In this document: one piece after another, positions 1 to 8,131 of the stretch
Layout of the letters: each line of letters opens with the position of its first letter
Position numbering within the stretch: the first letter of the stretch is position 1
Assembly: GCA_902491515.1 (NCBI GenBank)
Contig: CABUIC010000025.1
Location: 1-40,036 of the forward strand
Reading direction: 5' to 3'
From: an uncultured Porphyromonadaceae bacterium
GTDB taxonomy: Bacteria; Bacteroidota; Bacteroidia; Bacteroidales; Muribaculaceae
DNA length: 40,036 nucleotides
The notes under the pieces: model-generated
Told to the model about the DNA's origin: nothing
Databases searched by the model: none
Seen by the model: the letters and a program-made list of their open reading frames with translations, nothing else
Made by a program: the position numbers and the translations under genes

Positions 1-18
1 ATTTGTGCCCTTAGCCAT

Positions 19-45
19 GGGATAAAAATCGTATGTTTTTATCCC
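19..45 (-). terminator. Probable terminator of the kinase/AAA+ operon
   Basis: A perfect 10-bp inverted repeat (positions 19-28 and 36-45) with a 7-nt loop begins about 10 nt past the stop codon of the last minus-strand gene. The inner stem is an A/T run, so the transcript has a U-rich arm (TTTTTATCCC). There is no separate U tail after the stem, so it may act as a terminator or as an mRNA 3'-end stabiliser. Confidence 0.6.
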
Positions 46-54
46 GAACTCGCG

Positions 55-543
55 TTAATAGTCGCTGAGCGCTTCCGCGGCCTCAGGGATGGAATCGGCC
101 ACAGCCTCGTAGTGCTCCGCGCCTACCTCGGGGTCTCCCCCGCGTGCGAAGTCCATGTAGTAGTCGCCCAGCCAGAGGTGCGCCTGTGGCGCCCATCGGC
201 TGTCCGTCCCGGCGCAGAGCTCGTAGAATCGTTCCGCGTCGTAGTGGTCGTACTTCTGGCGCGGACCGCCCTCCGCCTGGTCCGGAGTCTCGATGTTGTC
301 GCACATATACCCCAGCATGAACCACCCCAGGCCGTCGCGTCCGGCAGCCGCCCTCTCGGCATGGGCGAAGCATCTGTCGAGATCCGCCTCCACTCCGATG
401 CCTTCATGGTACATCAGCGCCAGAAGCCCCTCGCGCTCCGGGCTGTCGCGCGCGTTGCGGACCGCCCGCACAAGCTCCTTCAGCCGCGAGGGCCTGGTCT
501 CCGACTCCGAGAGCAGTTCGTGGAATCTATCCGACAGTGTCAT
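55..543 (-). CDS. Small Sel1-like repeat protein
   Basis: A 162-aa protein and the last gene of the minus-strand seven-gene operon. Residues about 38-60 (ALMYHEGIGVEADLDRCFAH) match the start of a Sel1/TPR-like helical repeat. A second, weaker unit around residues 75-135 contains YDHYDAERFYELC and LWLGDYYMDFARGGD. There is no signal peptide or membrane segment, so it is probably cytosolic. Sel1 repeats usually mediate protein-protein contacts, so a scaffold role for the neighbouring kinase, phosphatase and FHA proteins is plausible but inferred. The start overlaps the end of the PP2C gene by 17 bp, which suggests translational coupling. The N-terminal 35 residues are charged and helical and match nothing I recognise. 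Confidence 0.8.
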   Translation of the reverse strand: MTLSDRFHELLSESETRPSRLKELVRAVRNARDSPEREGLLALMYHEGIGVEADLDRCFAHAERAAAGRDGLGWFMLGYMCDNIETPDQAEGGPRQKYDHYDAERFYELCAGTDSRWAPQAHLWLGDYYMDFARGGDPEVGAEHYEAVADSIPEAAEALSDY

Positions 544-1270
544 AGCGCAGGCTTATTACGGTGACATTGTCCCTTCCGCCGGCCTCCTTGGCCTTCGCCA
601 CGAGCGCGGCGGGCGACTCGGCGAGAGCCTCTATCGTTTCATCGTCAACCATGTCGCTCAGGCCGTCCGAGCAAAGGATGTACACGTCCCCGCCGACAGG
701 CGAGAGCCGCGAGATGTCCGAGATGAAGTATTCCGGCGGATTTCCCATGAAGTTGTATATCAGATTCGACGGCGTGTCGGGGTCGCCGGTGCGTTCGCGC
801 TCGGAATGGTCCTTTGACAGCTGTTTCAGCACGCCCCCGCGCAGACGGTAGCAGCGGCTGTCGCCTATGTTGACGAGCCAGAGCTTCCCCACGGCGAAGA
901 CCAGGCCCACGAATGTCGTGCCCATCTCCGAGAGTCCCGGGCGGACAGCCGCCGTTTCAAGCACAAGCCTGTTGGCCTCCGACGCCCAGGACTTGATTTT
1001 TACAAGGAAATCGTCGTCGTTCTCCGCGTCGAGCCCTTTCATGAACGCGCGGAAGGAGCGGCAGACTATCTCCGAGGCCACCTCGCCGCCCTCATAGCCT
1101 CCCATGCCGTCGGCAACGGCGAAGGCTGTCGGCGTCCCGTCCAAGGCCACTTCGCCATCCGAGCCTCCGTCGCGCACGAGCTCACCGTCGACACAGGCCA
1201 TGTCCTCGTTGTTCTTCCGGACACAGCCCATGTCGCTGAGGGCGCTGAATCTTACTTTTGCCGCGCTCAT
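527..1270 (-). CDS. PP2C-family Ser/Thr protein phosphatase
   Basis: A 247-aa, single-domain metal-dependent phosphatase of normal length for bacterial PP2C (PphA/PrpC/Stp type). The family motifs appear in order: SDMGCVRKNNED near the N-terminus (metal-binding Asp/Glu), VADGMGGYEGG at about residue 52, NIGDSRCYRLRGG in the middle, ILCSDGLSDMV (metal-binding Asp) and GGRDNVTVIS near the end. No membrane segment is seen. It should hydrolyse phospho-Ser/Thr and probably reverses the kinase encoded two genes upstream. The start codon overlaps the stop of the FHA gene by 4 bp (ATGA-type junction), so the two are probably translationally coupled. The function of the fold is secure; the substrates are inferred from context. 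Confidence 0.95.
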   Translation of the reverse strand: MSAAKVRFSALSDMGCVRKNNEDMACVDGELVRDGGSDGEVALDGTPTAFAVADGMGGYEGGEVASEIVCRSFRAFMKGLDAENDDDFLVKIKSWASEANRLVLETAAVRPGLSEMGTTFVGLVFAVGKLWLVNIGDSRCYRLRGGVLKQLSKDHSERERTGDPDTPSNLIYNFMGNPPEYFISDISRLSPVGGDVYILCSDGLSDMVDDETIEALAESPAALVAKAKEAGGRDNVTVISLRYDTVG

Positions 1271-1803
1271 TGCTCGACAACGTCAAAAATGTATGTTCCT
1301 ATGTCAATCACATCGCCCTTGACGAACTTCGCGGGTCTGTCCGGTTCAAGCTCCACATCGTTCACCAGCGTGCCGTTGGTGCTTCCGCTGTCGACTATGT
1401 ACCAGTCTCTTCCGCGCTTCACGAATTTGCCGTGGCTCCTCGAAATCAGGTCCAGCGAGCCCAGCTGGGCGGCATACGGGCCAGTCGTGCGCCCTATCAC
1501 GGCCTCGTCCTCGGGTACGAGCGTGACACCTCCGCGCCTCGACTTGAGCACTAAAGTCTTGCGCCGTCCCCCGACAGTGCAGTCGGGAGCCGGGGCATAG
1601 GTCACCTGCGTCGGCGCCGGTGCGGCAACCCGTGGTGCGTCAGGATTACGTGCAATCATCGCCTTGCCGCATTCCGGGCAGAACTCGCCGGTGCCGAGCG
1701 TGCCGCAGCTCACACATTCCAGCAGCTCCGCGCCGCACATGTCGCAGTACTTGCTGTCGCCGGGGATAAGCTCCCCGCAGGAGGGACATTCTATATCTTT
1801 CAT
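1267..1803 (-). CDS. Double zinc-ribbon protein with C-terminal FHA domain
   Basis: A 178-aa protein. The N-terminus carries two CxxC-type zinc ribbons: Cys at about 6/9 and 20/23, then about 30/33 and 42/45. A Pro/Ala-rich linker (about 50-80) leads to an FHA domain (about 85-177) with the expected IGR, SRSHG and DSGSTNGT motifs. FHA domains bind phosphothreonine peptides, so this is the likely reader of the kinase encoded in the same operon. It overlaps the AAA+ gene upstream and the PP2C gene downstream by 4 bp each. Zinc ribbons of the same style occur in the AAA+ protein and in the 308-aa protein, which suggests a shared assembly (inference). No membrane segment is seen. Confidence 0.93.
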   Translation of the reverse strand: MKDIECPSCGELIPGDSKYCDMCGAELLECVSCGTLGTGEFCPECGKAMIARNPDAPRVAAPAPTQVTYAPAPDCTVGGRRKTLVLKSRRGGVTLVPEDEAVIGRTTGPYAAQLGSLDLISRSHGKFVKRGRDWYIVDSGSTNGTLVNDVELEPDRPAKFVKGDVIDIGTYIFDVVEQ

Positions 1804-4358
1804 GATTCCATCGGAATATCGACAGCCTCAATCGTCGTGAGGGCGTCGGGGTTAGTGTCTATCACGCTCGTATCGGCGGCGATGCGGTTGCCCTGCATCT
1901 CTATCACCTCGTTCAGCAGGTTCACGGCCTCGCGTGCGTTGCCGAAGTGGAGGCCCTTGTTTGCCACCATGTCGCGCATCCTGATTTCAAGGGCATACTG
2001 CGCATCCTGGGTGAGCGTGAACTTGCGTTTCTTGGCGTTGATTTTGAATATCTCGGTCAGGGCCTCCGCATCGTAGTCCTCGATGTGGAAGTTCTTGTTG
2101 AAGCGGCTCATCAGACCCGGATTTCCGCGCCGTACCAGCTCCTCCATCCTGACCTTGTAGCCTGCGATTACCACCACGAATTTGCCCTTGTCGTTCTCCA
2201 TGCGCGTCATCAGCGCGTCAAGGGCCTCGTTCCCGATGTTGTTCATGCTCCCCGGCTGAGGCAGCAGATTGTAAGCCTCGTCGATGAACAGAACGCCGCC
2301 CATCGCCTCGTCCACGGCCTTGTCCATGTTCTGCCCCGAGGCGTTGACGTAGCTCGAGAGGATGGTCTTCGCCTCCCGCTCGACCACCTTGTCCGTGGCC
2401 AGTACACCCGCGGCGTGGAGCACCTGTCCGAGCCGCTTCGCTATAGTGGTCTTGCCCGTGCCGGGATTGCCTGTAAGGATTATGTTCACAGGTTGCAGCG
2501 CCGCCGCCCCGAGTCCGCGCTCCATGCGCATCCTGTTGACCATCGCCACGTTGGCGAGCTTCCTGATTTCCTGCTTGATGTCGTCCATGCCGATCAGGTC
2601 GTCGAGCGTGGCGATTACCTCGTCCACACTCATCGGCGGGTTCTCGCCCTCGCCGGTGAAATCGCCCATCGTCAGCACAAATTCCGTACGCGGGTCGAAG
2701 CCCGGCTCGCCCATCGCCTTCTGGATGCGCGTGTTCTGAGCCTTGATTGCCTTGTCGACGGCATTGCGCACCTCACGCGCATTGGCGAAATCCTTCTTAC
2801 GCGAAACGTACATCTTCTCGAAGAACTTTCCTATGGCCTTGTCGGCGCGCTCGTCTAGGCTGTAGCCCTGCGCCTTGATCATCCGCCGCGCTATCTCCGT
2901 CAGCTCGTCCCCGCGGTAGTCGCGGAAATTGACCGTCGTGTTGAAGCGCGAGGGTATGCCCGGGTTGGCCGTCGCGAAGATGCCCATCTCCCGGGGATAG
3001 CCCGCAAGAATCACGACAAGCTTCCCGCGCCGGTCCTCGACGTTCTTGATGAGAGCGGTCACGGCCTCGTTCCCGAAGGTGTCGTTTTCGCCGCCCCACA
3101 TGTCGTAGGCCTCGTCGATGAACAGCACGCCGCCCATGGCGCGGTCGAACACGGCGTCCACCTTCGGACCGGTGTGTCCCATGTACTGGCCCTTCATATC
3201 CTTCGGCGCCACCTCCACGAGCTGACCCGACGGCAGTATGCCCATCGCGCTCAGCGCGTCGGCGAACACTCGCGCCATCGTTGTCTTGCCCGTCCCCGGA
3301 TTCCCGAGGAACAGATAATGGTCCTTCAGTTCGTAGGGCTTGTCGGGATGGAGTTTCCTGAACGACTGTATCGAATTCACTATCGACACCATCGTCTCCT
3401 TGATTTCGTCCACGCCGACGTACTTGTCGAACTCCTGCATCACCTCCTCGAGAGTCTTCGGCCTGTACTCCTTGCCGAGCACGTCGTCGGCCACGACAAC
3501 CGAGGGCACCTTCCCCTTCGCACGCCGGGTGGCCGTCAGCATAAGCTCGTTGGCCTTTGTCGACGCCAGATGGCCGTTGCCGAACTTCTCGCAGTTCCTG
3601 CGCTCGAAATTGAACACACGGCAGAGCTTAGCCCTCGCGTCGTCCTCTAAGCGCAGCTTGTAGTCCTTCTCGAGGATAGTCTCGCAGATTTCGGCCACCT
3701 CCGCTGTGCTGTACTCCGGAAGCCGGATGTTCAGCGCGAAAAGGCTCTTCAGCTCCGGCCGCGCGTCGATGTAGTCCTGAAGATACTGCGACCCCGCCAT
3801 GAGAAGAGTCATCTGCTCGTTCTTCACCGATAGATACGCCCTCACGTTGCCGAACACGTAGTCCAGCGCCGTACCCGTGATGTCGTCGCCGGGGTCCGGC
3901 GGAAGAAGACGGTGCGCGTCGTCAAGGACTATCGCGTTCAGCGCTTTCTCGCTCAGGTCCAGCTGGTCGATGGACAGAGGATTGAACACTCCCACGTCCT
4001 CGTTCTTGAACAGCCCTTCCGCGACCATATAGTCGCCTATGGCCATCAGAAGCTCAGTCTTCCCGACGCCCGTGGGTCCGGTTATCAGGATATTCGTGTT
4101 GATGCTCTTCAGGGCCGCGCGCCCGCGCTGTTTAACAATAGAGTTCACCGTGGCCACGAGCTCGCGGACCATATCCTTCGGGCCCTCGAGCACGGCCAGT
4201 TCGTCGAGCCTGTCGGTTTTCGTCTTTTTCTTGCCCCGGGACGGCGAGGTAGTGTCCGGAGCGGGAGCCGGAGCCGCCGCCGGCAGCTTCGTGCCGCAGA
4301 ATCGGCAGTATTTCGCCGCCTCGCGGTTCTCCTTATGGCATTTTGTGCATTCTTTCAT
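1800..4358 (-). CDS. Zinc-ribbon protein with three AAA+ modules (CbxX/CfqX-like)
   Basis: An 852-aa protein. An N-terminal zinc ribbon (Cys 4/7 and 18/21) and an Ala/Pro/Lys linker are followed by three P-loop modules. Module 1 has Walker A GPTGVGKT at about 94-101 and an unusual Walker B, VLDDAH, at about 145. Modules 2 and 3 have GNPGTGKT at about 352-359 and 630-637, each followed by GGVLFIDEAY. Both also carry the AGYPREM or AGYKVRM and NPGIPSRF or NPGLMSRF segments typical of the CbxX/CfqX family, which includes Rubisco activase CbbX and ESX EccA. Such proteins usually form hexamers that remodel other proteins. No Rubisco or ESX genes are nearby, so a client should be sought among the operon products. 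It lies 6 bp downstream of the kinase gene and overlaps the FHA gene by 4 bp. Confidence 0.92.
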   Translation of the reverse strand: MKECTKCHKENREAAKYCRFCGTKLPAAAPAPAPDTTSPSRGKKKTKTDRLDELAVLEGPKDMVRELVATVNSIVKQRGRAALKSINTNILITGPTGVGKTELLMAIGDYMVAEGLFKNEDVGVFNPLSIDQLDLSEKALNAIVLDDAHRLLPPDPGDDITGTALDYVFGNVRAYLSVKNEQMTLLMAGSQYLQDYIDARPELKSLFALNIRLPEYSTAEVAEICETILEKDYKLRLEDDARAKLCRVFNFERRNCEKFGNGHLASTKANELMLTATRRAKGKVPSVVVADDVLGKEYRPKTLEEVMQEFDKYVGVDEIKETMVSIVNSIQSFRKLHPDKPYELKDHYLFLGNPGTGKTTMARVFADALSAMGILPSGQLVEVAPKDMKGQYMGHTGPKVDAVFDRAMGGVLFIDEAYDMWGGENDTFGNEAVTALIKNVEDRRGKLVVILAGYPREMGIFATANPGIPSRFNTTVNFRDYRGDELTEIARRMIKAQGYSLDERADKAIGKFFEKMYVSRKKDFANAREVRNAVDKAIKAQNTRIQKAMGEPGFDPRTEFVLTMGDFTGEGENPPMSVDEVIATLDDLIGMDDIKQEIRKLANVAMVNRMRMERGLGAAALQPVNIILTGNPGTGKTTIAKRLGQVLHAAGVLATDKVVEREAKTILSSYVNASGQNMDKAVDEAMGGVLFIDEAYNLLPQPGSMNNIGNEALDALMTRMENDKGKFVVVIAGYKVRMEELVRRGNPGLMSRFNKNFHIEDYDAEALTEIFKINAKKRKFTLTQDAQYALEIRMRDMVANKGLHFGNAREAVNLLNEVIEMQGNRIAADTSVIDTNPDALTTIEAVDIPMES

Positions 4359-4364
4359 GGTATC

Positions 4365-7300
4365 TTACATTGTGTCCTCCCAAAGGTGCGGAACAGCTTC
4401 CTCTTCGGGCTGGGACTGGGGTTCGGATTGCTGTTCATAGTCCGAGAAGTCCGGTTCGGGTTCCGCGGCCTTCTTCTTGGCTTTCGCCGGCTTCGACGGT
4501 GCCTTCGGCTTCTCCGTCTCGGCATTCGCCTTTCCTGCCTCGGGCTTCTGTGCGTCGAGAGGCGTCTTCGTGAACTCGATCTGGTGCATGATGCCCTTGC
4601 GGTCGTAGTAATAACCGGTCATCGCCTTCTTGCTCTCGCTGTAGTCCGCGTCGACGCACCGCTTGGTGGCGTGCCCGCCGTCCGCAGGGAAGAAAATGAA
4701 CGACTTCGGTATCGTGTCGTGCCTGCTGTGCACGAAGCCCTTGGCCTTCACGGGCGCCTGTCCCGCAATCACCATCGTTCCGTAGATGTTCTTGCCCTCG
4801 GAAACAGAGTCGATGTTGCACACTATCCGGGTCGAACCGGAGGCATACTTGACTTCCCACGTGCCCAGCACCCATTTGCCGGGAACAGGGCGCTCCGCAC
4901 CCGCCGGAAGGGTCCACGCCGCGCTCCCGCTTATTTGAGGAGTTGCGAAGAACCACAGCAGGAATATCATCCATGCCACGGGAGCCCACATCCATCCGAC
5001 CGTGCCGATGTCGTCGCGCGTGCCCGCGTCCTTTTGACGCTGCATGTCCGAAAGCTGGGTAACGGCATTGTTCAGAGCCTCGCCCTCCTGACGGTAGGCA
5101 TAGTACAGGGCGTCGAGCTGACGGTATTCGAACTCGTCGCCATGGATTACCTTGCCGCCGGTGTCGACCATACTCCTTTCGCGCATCCTCACGACAGCGA
5201 GTATCCCGCCGACAAGCAGAATCGCCCCCGCCACGAGGTAGAGAACCGTCGGAAACCATGCGAAGCCCGCATAGGCTATGCCCGTGCATATTGCGCCCCC
5301 GATCAGCGCCGGGATGATGGCCCCGCCGAAGCCGGCGGTTGCCCTGAGGGAGAGGAAGAGGCAGATCGTGCAGATGAGGAACGCCGGGAAGACATGCCCC
5401 GCTATCGGATTCTCCTCAGGTGCGTCCATGAACCACGACAGAACAAGCGCCAGAAGCGTCGGCACTCCTCCGGCGATGATGAAGAACATTCGCTTCGCCT
5501 TCAGCGACCGCTCGCTGCTACGCATCTTTCCCGCAGCCGTGTCAACCTTCTTGATGGCCTTGTTGTAACGCTTGTAGAAATAGTTGTCAGGGCACAGTTT
5601 TCCTATGTATTCTACGTACTTCGCCGTCTCCTTTTCATATGTGAACTGTTCGGAGAGGTCAAGCTTCGGATTTTCCTGATAGAAGGTCGCGAGCCATGCG
5701 TCGAGCCATGCCACGGGCTTGTCGTCCCCCGCGGGCATCTCGCGCTCCTCCCCGCCGAACATCGTGCACACGTTCTTCATGCCCTTCAGCTCGTCCGGCG
5801 ACGAAATCAGCTTGTCGCCCACTGGATAGACCGGTTCGCTGCCGAGGAAGCCGGCAACCGATTTGTACGCGCCGATCACGGCGTCGTAAGGTCCGGCCTT
5901 CTGCGAGTTGTCAGCGCTGTCCACGTCCATGCAGTAGCGGTTCCAGTCGAGGAAGGCCGCGTACTTCTCGCCACGAGCACGCAGGTAGTCGCCGAGAGGA
6001 TGGCTGTCCATCTCCACGAACAGCTCCGTGAAGTCGTCCTCGTCCTGCTCGCCCAGACACATCCGGTTCAGGCGGTCGTTCAGGTAAAGGCCCACCTGCT
6101 CCACCGTATATATCCTGTTCGGGTCCGACGTGTCGGTGTTGAAGTCGAAGTCGGCCTGCGGGTCGAGCTCGTAGGCTATGCGGTAGGCGCTTGAAGCCGC
6201 AAAGTAAGGCGAGGTCTCGTCCTCCCAGTCGGCCTTGTCGTGGAGCATGCGGATTTTGCCCGCGAGCTCCGGGCGCCGGTAGCTAAGCCATACGATGAAG
6301 GCCTGGCTCGACAGCATTGCCTTGTTGATGCTGTCAAGGTCCCCCTCGCGCTTGTACACCGCCAGCAGCTCCCCGACGCTGTCGACATATTCCCAGCCGT
6401 CGCCCGTGCTCACCGGGAAGGCTATCTCCTTGTTCAGGAGCACGGCGAGGTAGTAGGCAGCCACAAAGCGGTTCAGGTCCTCGTCGTCCATCTGGCAGTC
6501 GTAGTCGTCGGACGATACATAGTCCTGAATGGCGTCCACGGTCTTGTCCATCTTCAGGGCCGTGAGGTAGATCATGAAGCGCGATTCGGGATTTATGACC
6601 TCGTCGGCCATCTCCGAATGGTTCGCGAAGATGTGCGTGGCTATTTCCGCCGGGTCCGTGAATTCCTTGCCGTCGGGAGCGATGTAGTCCATCGCCGGGT
6701 CAAGCATGTAGGCCACGGCCCAGAGGCCCGCCTCCTGATTGTCGGCGTGGAGCTCTTCGACGATTTCCTCGACATTCACCGCAATCTCGTTGCGGCCCGT
6801 CTCCTCGAGCCACCGCGTCACGCGCCCCGAATAAATGTATTTCTTGCCGAGCACCGGGTCCGACACAAGGTAGTGCGCAAGCTCCGAGGGAGAATGCGCC
6901 ACCTCGTTCTTCGCCGAGTTGAAAACCACACGGAAGTCGGAGTTCGCCTCCGCCTCCGCACCGTCGAGCGACTCGCCCTGAGCCCATTTGCGGATGTCCG
7001 CGAAGGTCGCGCGGTCGCTCATTTTCAGACGCGTCAGGGCCTTGATCAACGATATCATGTGCTCCGACATGTCCTTGGGCATAGGCAGTGTCTCGTTAAG
7101 CTTCGAGCGCAACAGCTGCGACTCGTTGGCTGTAAGCTTCGCCTTACCCATCCATAGGCACAGAAGAGACACGCCCAGCGAGAAATAGTCGCTCTCCACA
7201 CCCACTTCAGCCGGCTCACCGGGCACATTGGTGTAGAACTCAGGCGCCGCGTACACCGGCGAGCGCATCTCGTCGATTTTCACGTACTCCCCTTCCGCGC

Positions 7301-8111
7301 ACTCCACCGAGATTCCGAAGTCCGCAAGGACTATCTGCGTCTTCGCCTTGTCGGCATAGAAAAAGTTCGCCGGCTTGATGTCGCGGTGAAGGATGCCGTG
7401 CTTCGCGAGGAAATCTATGGCCGAAGCCATGCGCACCGCCACTTCCGTCAGTGCCTTTTCGTCGCCGTCGAGCACTACCCCGTCCAGCGAGCCTCCTTCG
7501 CAGAAGTCCATCAGCTCGTAGTCGTTCTTCTCGCCCTTCCGCGCGGGGTTCATCCATTCCCCGTGGCTCACGATGTTCACTAAGAGCCCGCTCCCGCTCA
7601 GTTGCCGGATTTTCTCCAGCAGAGCATGATTCGGGCGGTGGTCCGGGTCGTAGTAATATATCTTCAGGGCGTATTTCTTCCCTCCACGGGTCACAGTGAA
7701 AACTATTGCCTCGCCCGACGAGTCCGAAAGGATTCCCTCGTTCTTGTACTTGTGGCCTTCAAGCTCGAAATAATCCGGCCACCCATCCTGTCCCGAAGTG
7801 TCCGTGCGGTCTGCCATGCGGTCCTGAAGGTCCTTCGCGCCCTTATGTTCATAGGGACGCAGGGCGTCGCCGTCCCCTCCCCGCCGGGCTTTGCCCGTCG
7901 CGTGGGCATCCGCGCCCGCGGGTTCTCCGCGCCGGGCCTTTCCCGTCGCATGGGCGTCATCTTTCGTCGGTGCGCCGCGCCGGGCCTTTCCCGTCGCATG
8001 GGCGTCATCGTTCGTCGGTGCGCCGCGCCGGGCCTTTCCCGTCGCATTGGCGTCCTGCTCCTGATTCAGTCGGCGCCCGCGGGCGCCTATGGTCTTGTCT
8101 TCGTCTGACAT
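4365..8111 (-). CDS. Large membrane Ser/Thr protein kinase with N-terminal 16-residue repeats
   Basis: A 1248-aa protein. I start it at MSDEDKT (8111) because the upstream in-frame sequence overlaps the 308-aa gene and looks non-coding. Residues 20-83 are four 16-aa repeats built on DAHATGKARRG. The kinase domain (about 118-400) has YALK (Lys 150), LHRDIKPANF (about 241-250), ADFG (about 263-266) and YAAPE (about 287-291), so it appears catalytically complete. A long soluble helical region without clear homology follows. About five hydrophobic segments come next (from FFIIAGGVPTLLALVLSWF through FLLWFFATPQI). After them lies a beta-rich domain, which starts GKWVLGTWEV, and an acidic/Lys-Pro tail. 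It should phosphorylate partners at the membrane. It sits 20 bp after the 308-aa gene and 6 bp before the AAA+ gene. Confidence 0.92.
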   Translation of the reverse strand: MSDEDKTIGARGRRLNQEQDANATGKARRGAPTNDDAHATGKARRGAPTKDDAHATGKARRGEPAGADAHATGKARRGGDGDALRPYEHKGAKDLQDRMADRTDTSGQDGWPDYFELEGHKYKNEGILSDSSGEAIVFTVTRGGKKYALKIYYYDPDHRPNHALLEKIRQLSGSGLLVNIVSHGEWMNPARKGEKNDYELMDFCEGGSLDGVVLDGDEKALTEVAVRMASAIDFLAKHGILHRDIKPANFFYADKAKTQIVLADFGISVECAEGEYVKIDEMRSPVYAAPEFYTNVPGEPAEVGVESDYFSLGVSLLCLWMGKAKLTANESQLLRSKLNETLPMPKDMSEHMISLIKALTRLKMSDRATFADIRKWAQGESLDGAEAEANSDFRVVFNSAKNEVAHSPSELAHYLVSDPVLGKKYIYSGRVTRWLEETGRNEIAVNVEEIVEELHADNQEAGLWAVAYMLDPAMDYIAPDGKEFTDPAEIATHIFANHSEMADEVINPESRFMIYLTALKMDKTVDAIQDYVSSDDYDCQMDDEDLNRFVAAYYLAVLLNKEIAFPVSTGDGWEYVDSVGELLAVYKREGDLDSINKAMLSSQAFIVWLSYRRPELAGKIRMLHDKADWEDETSPYFAASSAYRIAYELDPQADFDFNTDTSDPNRIYTVEQVGLYLNDRLNRMCLGEQDEDDFTELFVEMDSHPLGDYLRARGEKYAAFLDWNRYCMDVDSADNSQKAGPYDAVIGAYKSVAGFLGSEPVYPVGDKLISSPDELKGMKNVCTMFGGEEREMPAGDDKPVAWLDAWLATFYQENPKLDLSEQFTYEKETAKYVEYIGKLCPDNYFYKRYNKAIKKVDTAAGKMRSSERSLKAKRMFFIIAGGVPTLLALVLSWFMDAPEENPIAGHVFPAFLICTICLFLSLRATAGFGGAIIPALIGGAICTGIAYAGFAWFPTVLYLVAGAILLVGGILAVVRMRERSMVDTGGKVIHGDEFEYRQLDALYYAYRQEGEALNNAVTQLSDMQRQKDAGTRDDIGTVGWMWAPVAWMIFLLWFFATPQISGSAAWTLPAGAERPVPGKWVLGTWEVKYASGSTRIVCNIDSVSEGKNIYGTMVIAGQAPVKAKGFVHSRHDTIPKSFIFFPADGGHATKRCVDADYSESKKAMTGYYYDRKGIMHQIEFTKTPLDAQKPEAGKANAETEKPKAPSKPAKAKKKAAEPEPDFSDYEQQSEPQSQPEEEAVPHLWEDTM
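7863..8054 (-). repeat. Four 48-bp in-frame tandem repeats in the kinase gene
   Basis: Four near-identical 48-bp units encode residues 20-83 of the kinase. Each reads DAxATGKARRG plus five variable residues (APTND, APTKD, EPAGA, GDGDA). The DNA is very similar between units, most strongly between the first three, which points to recent expansion by slippage or recombination. Every unit keeps one Thr, one Lys and an Arg pair. Confidence 0.95.
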
Positions 8112-8131
8112 ATGATTTAAGATTTTCGTTT

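Noticed and set aside
3912..6194. Long plus-strand open frame of about 760 codons
   Set aside because: It runs antisense to the AAA+ and kinase genes, which have clear domain motifs. It is Arg/His/Leu-rich and results from GC-rich codon bias.
7863..8054. Possible CRISPR-like array
   Set aside because: The 48-bp units are head to tail with no unique spacers and are translated in frame as part of the kinase.
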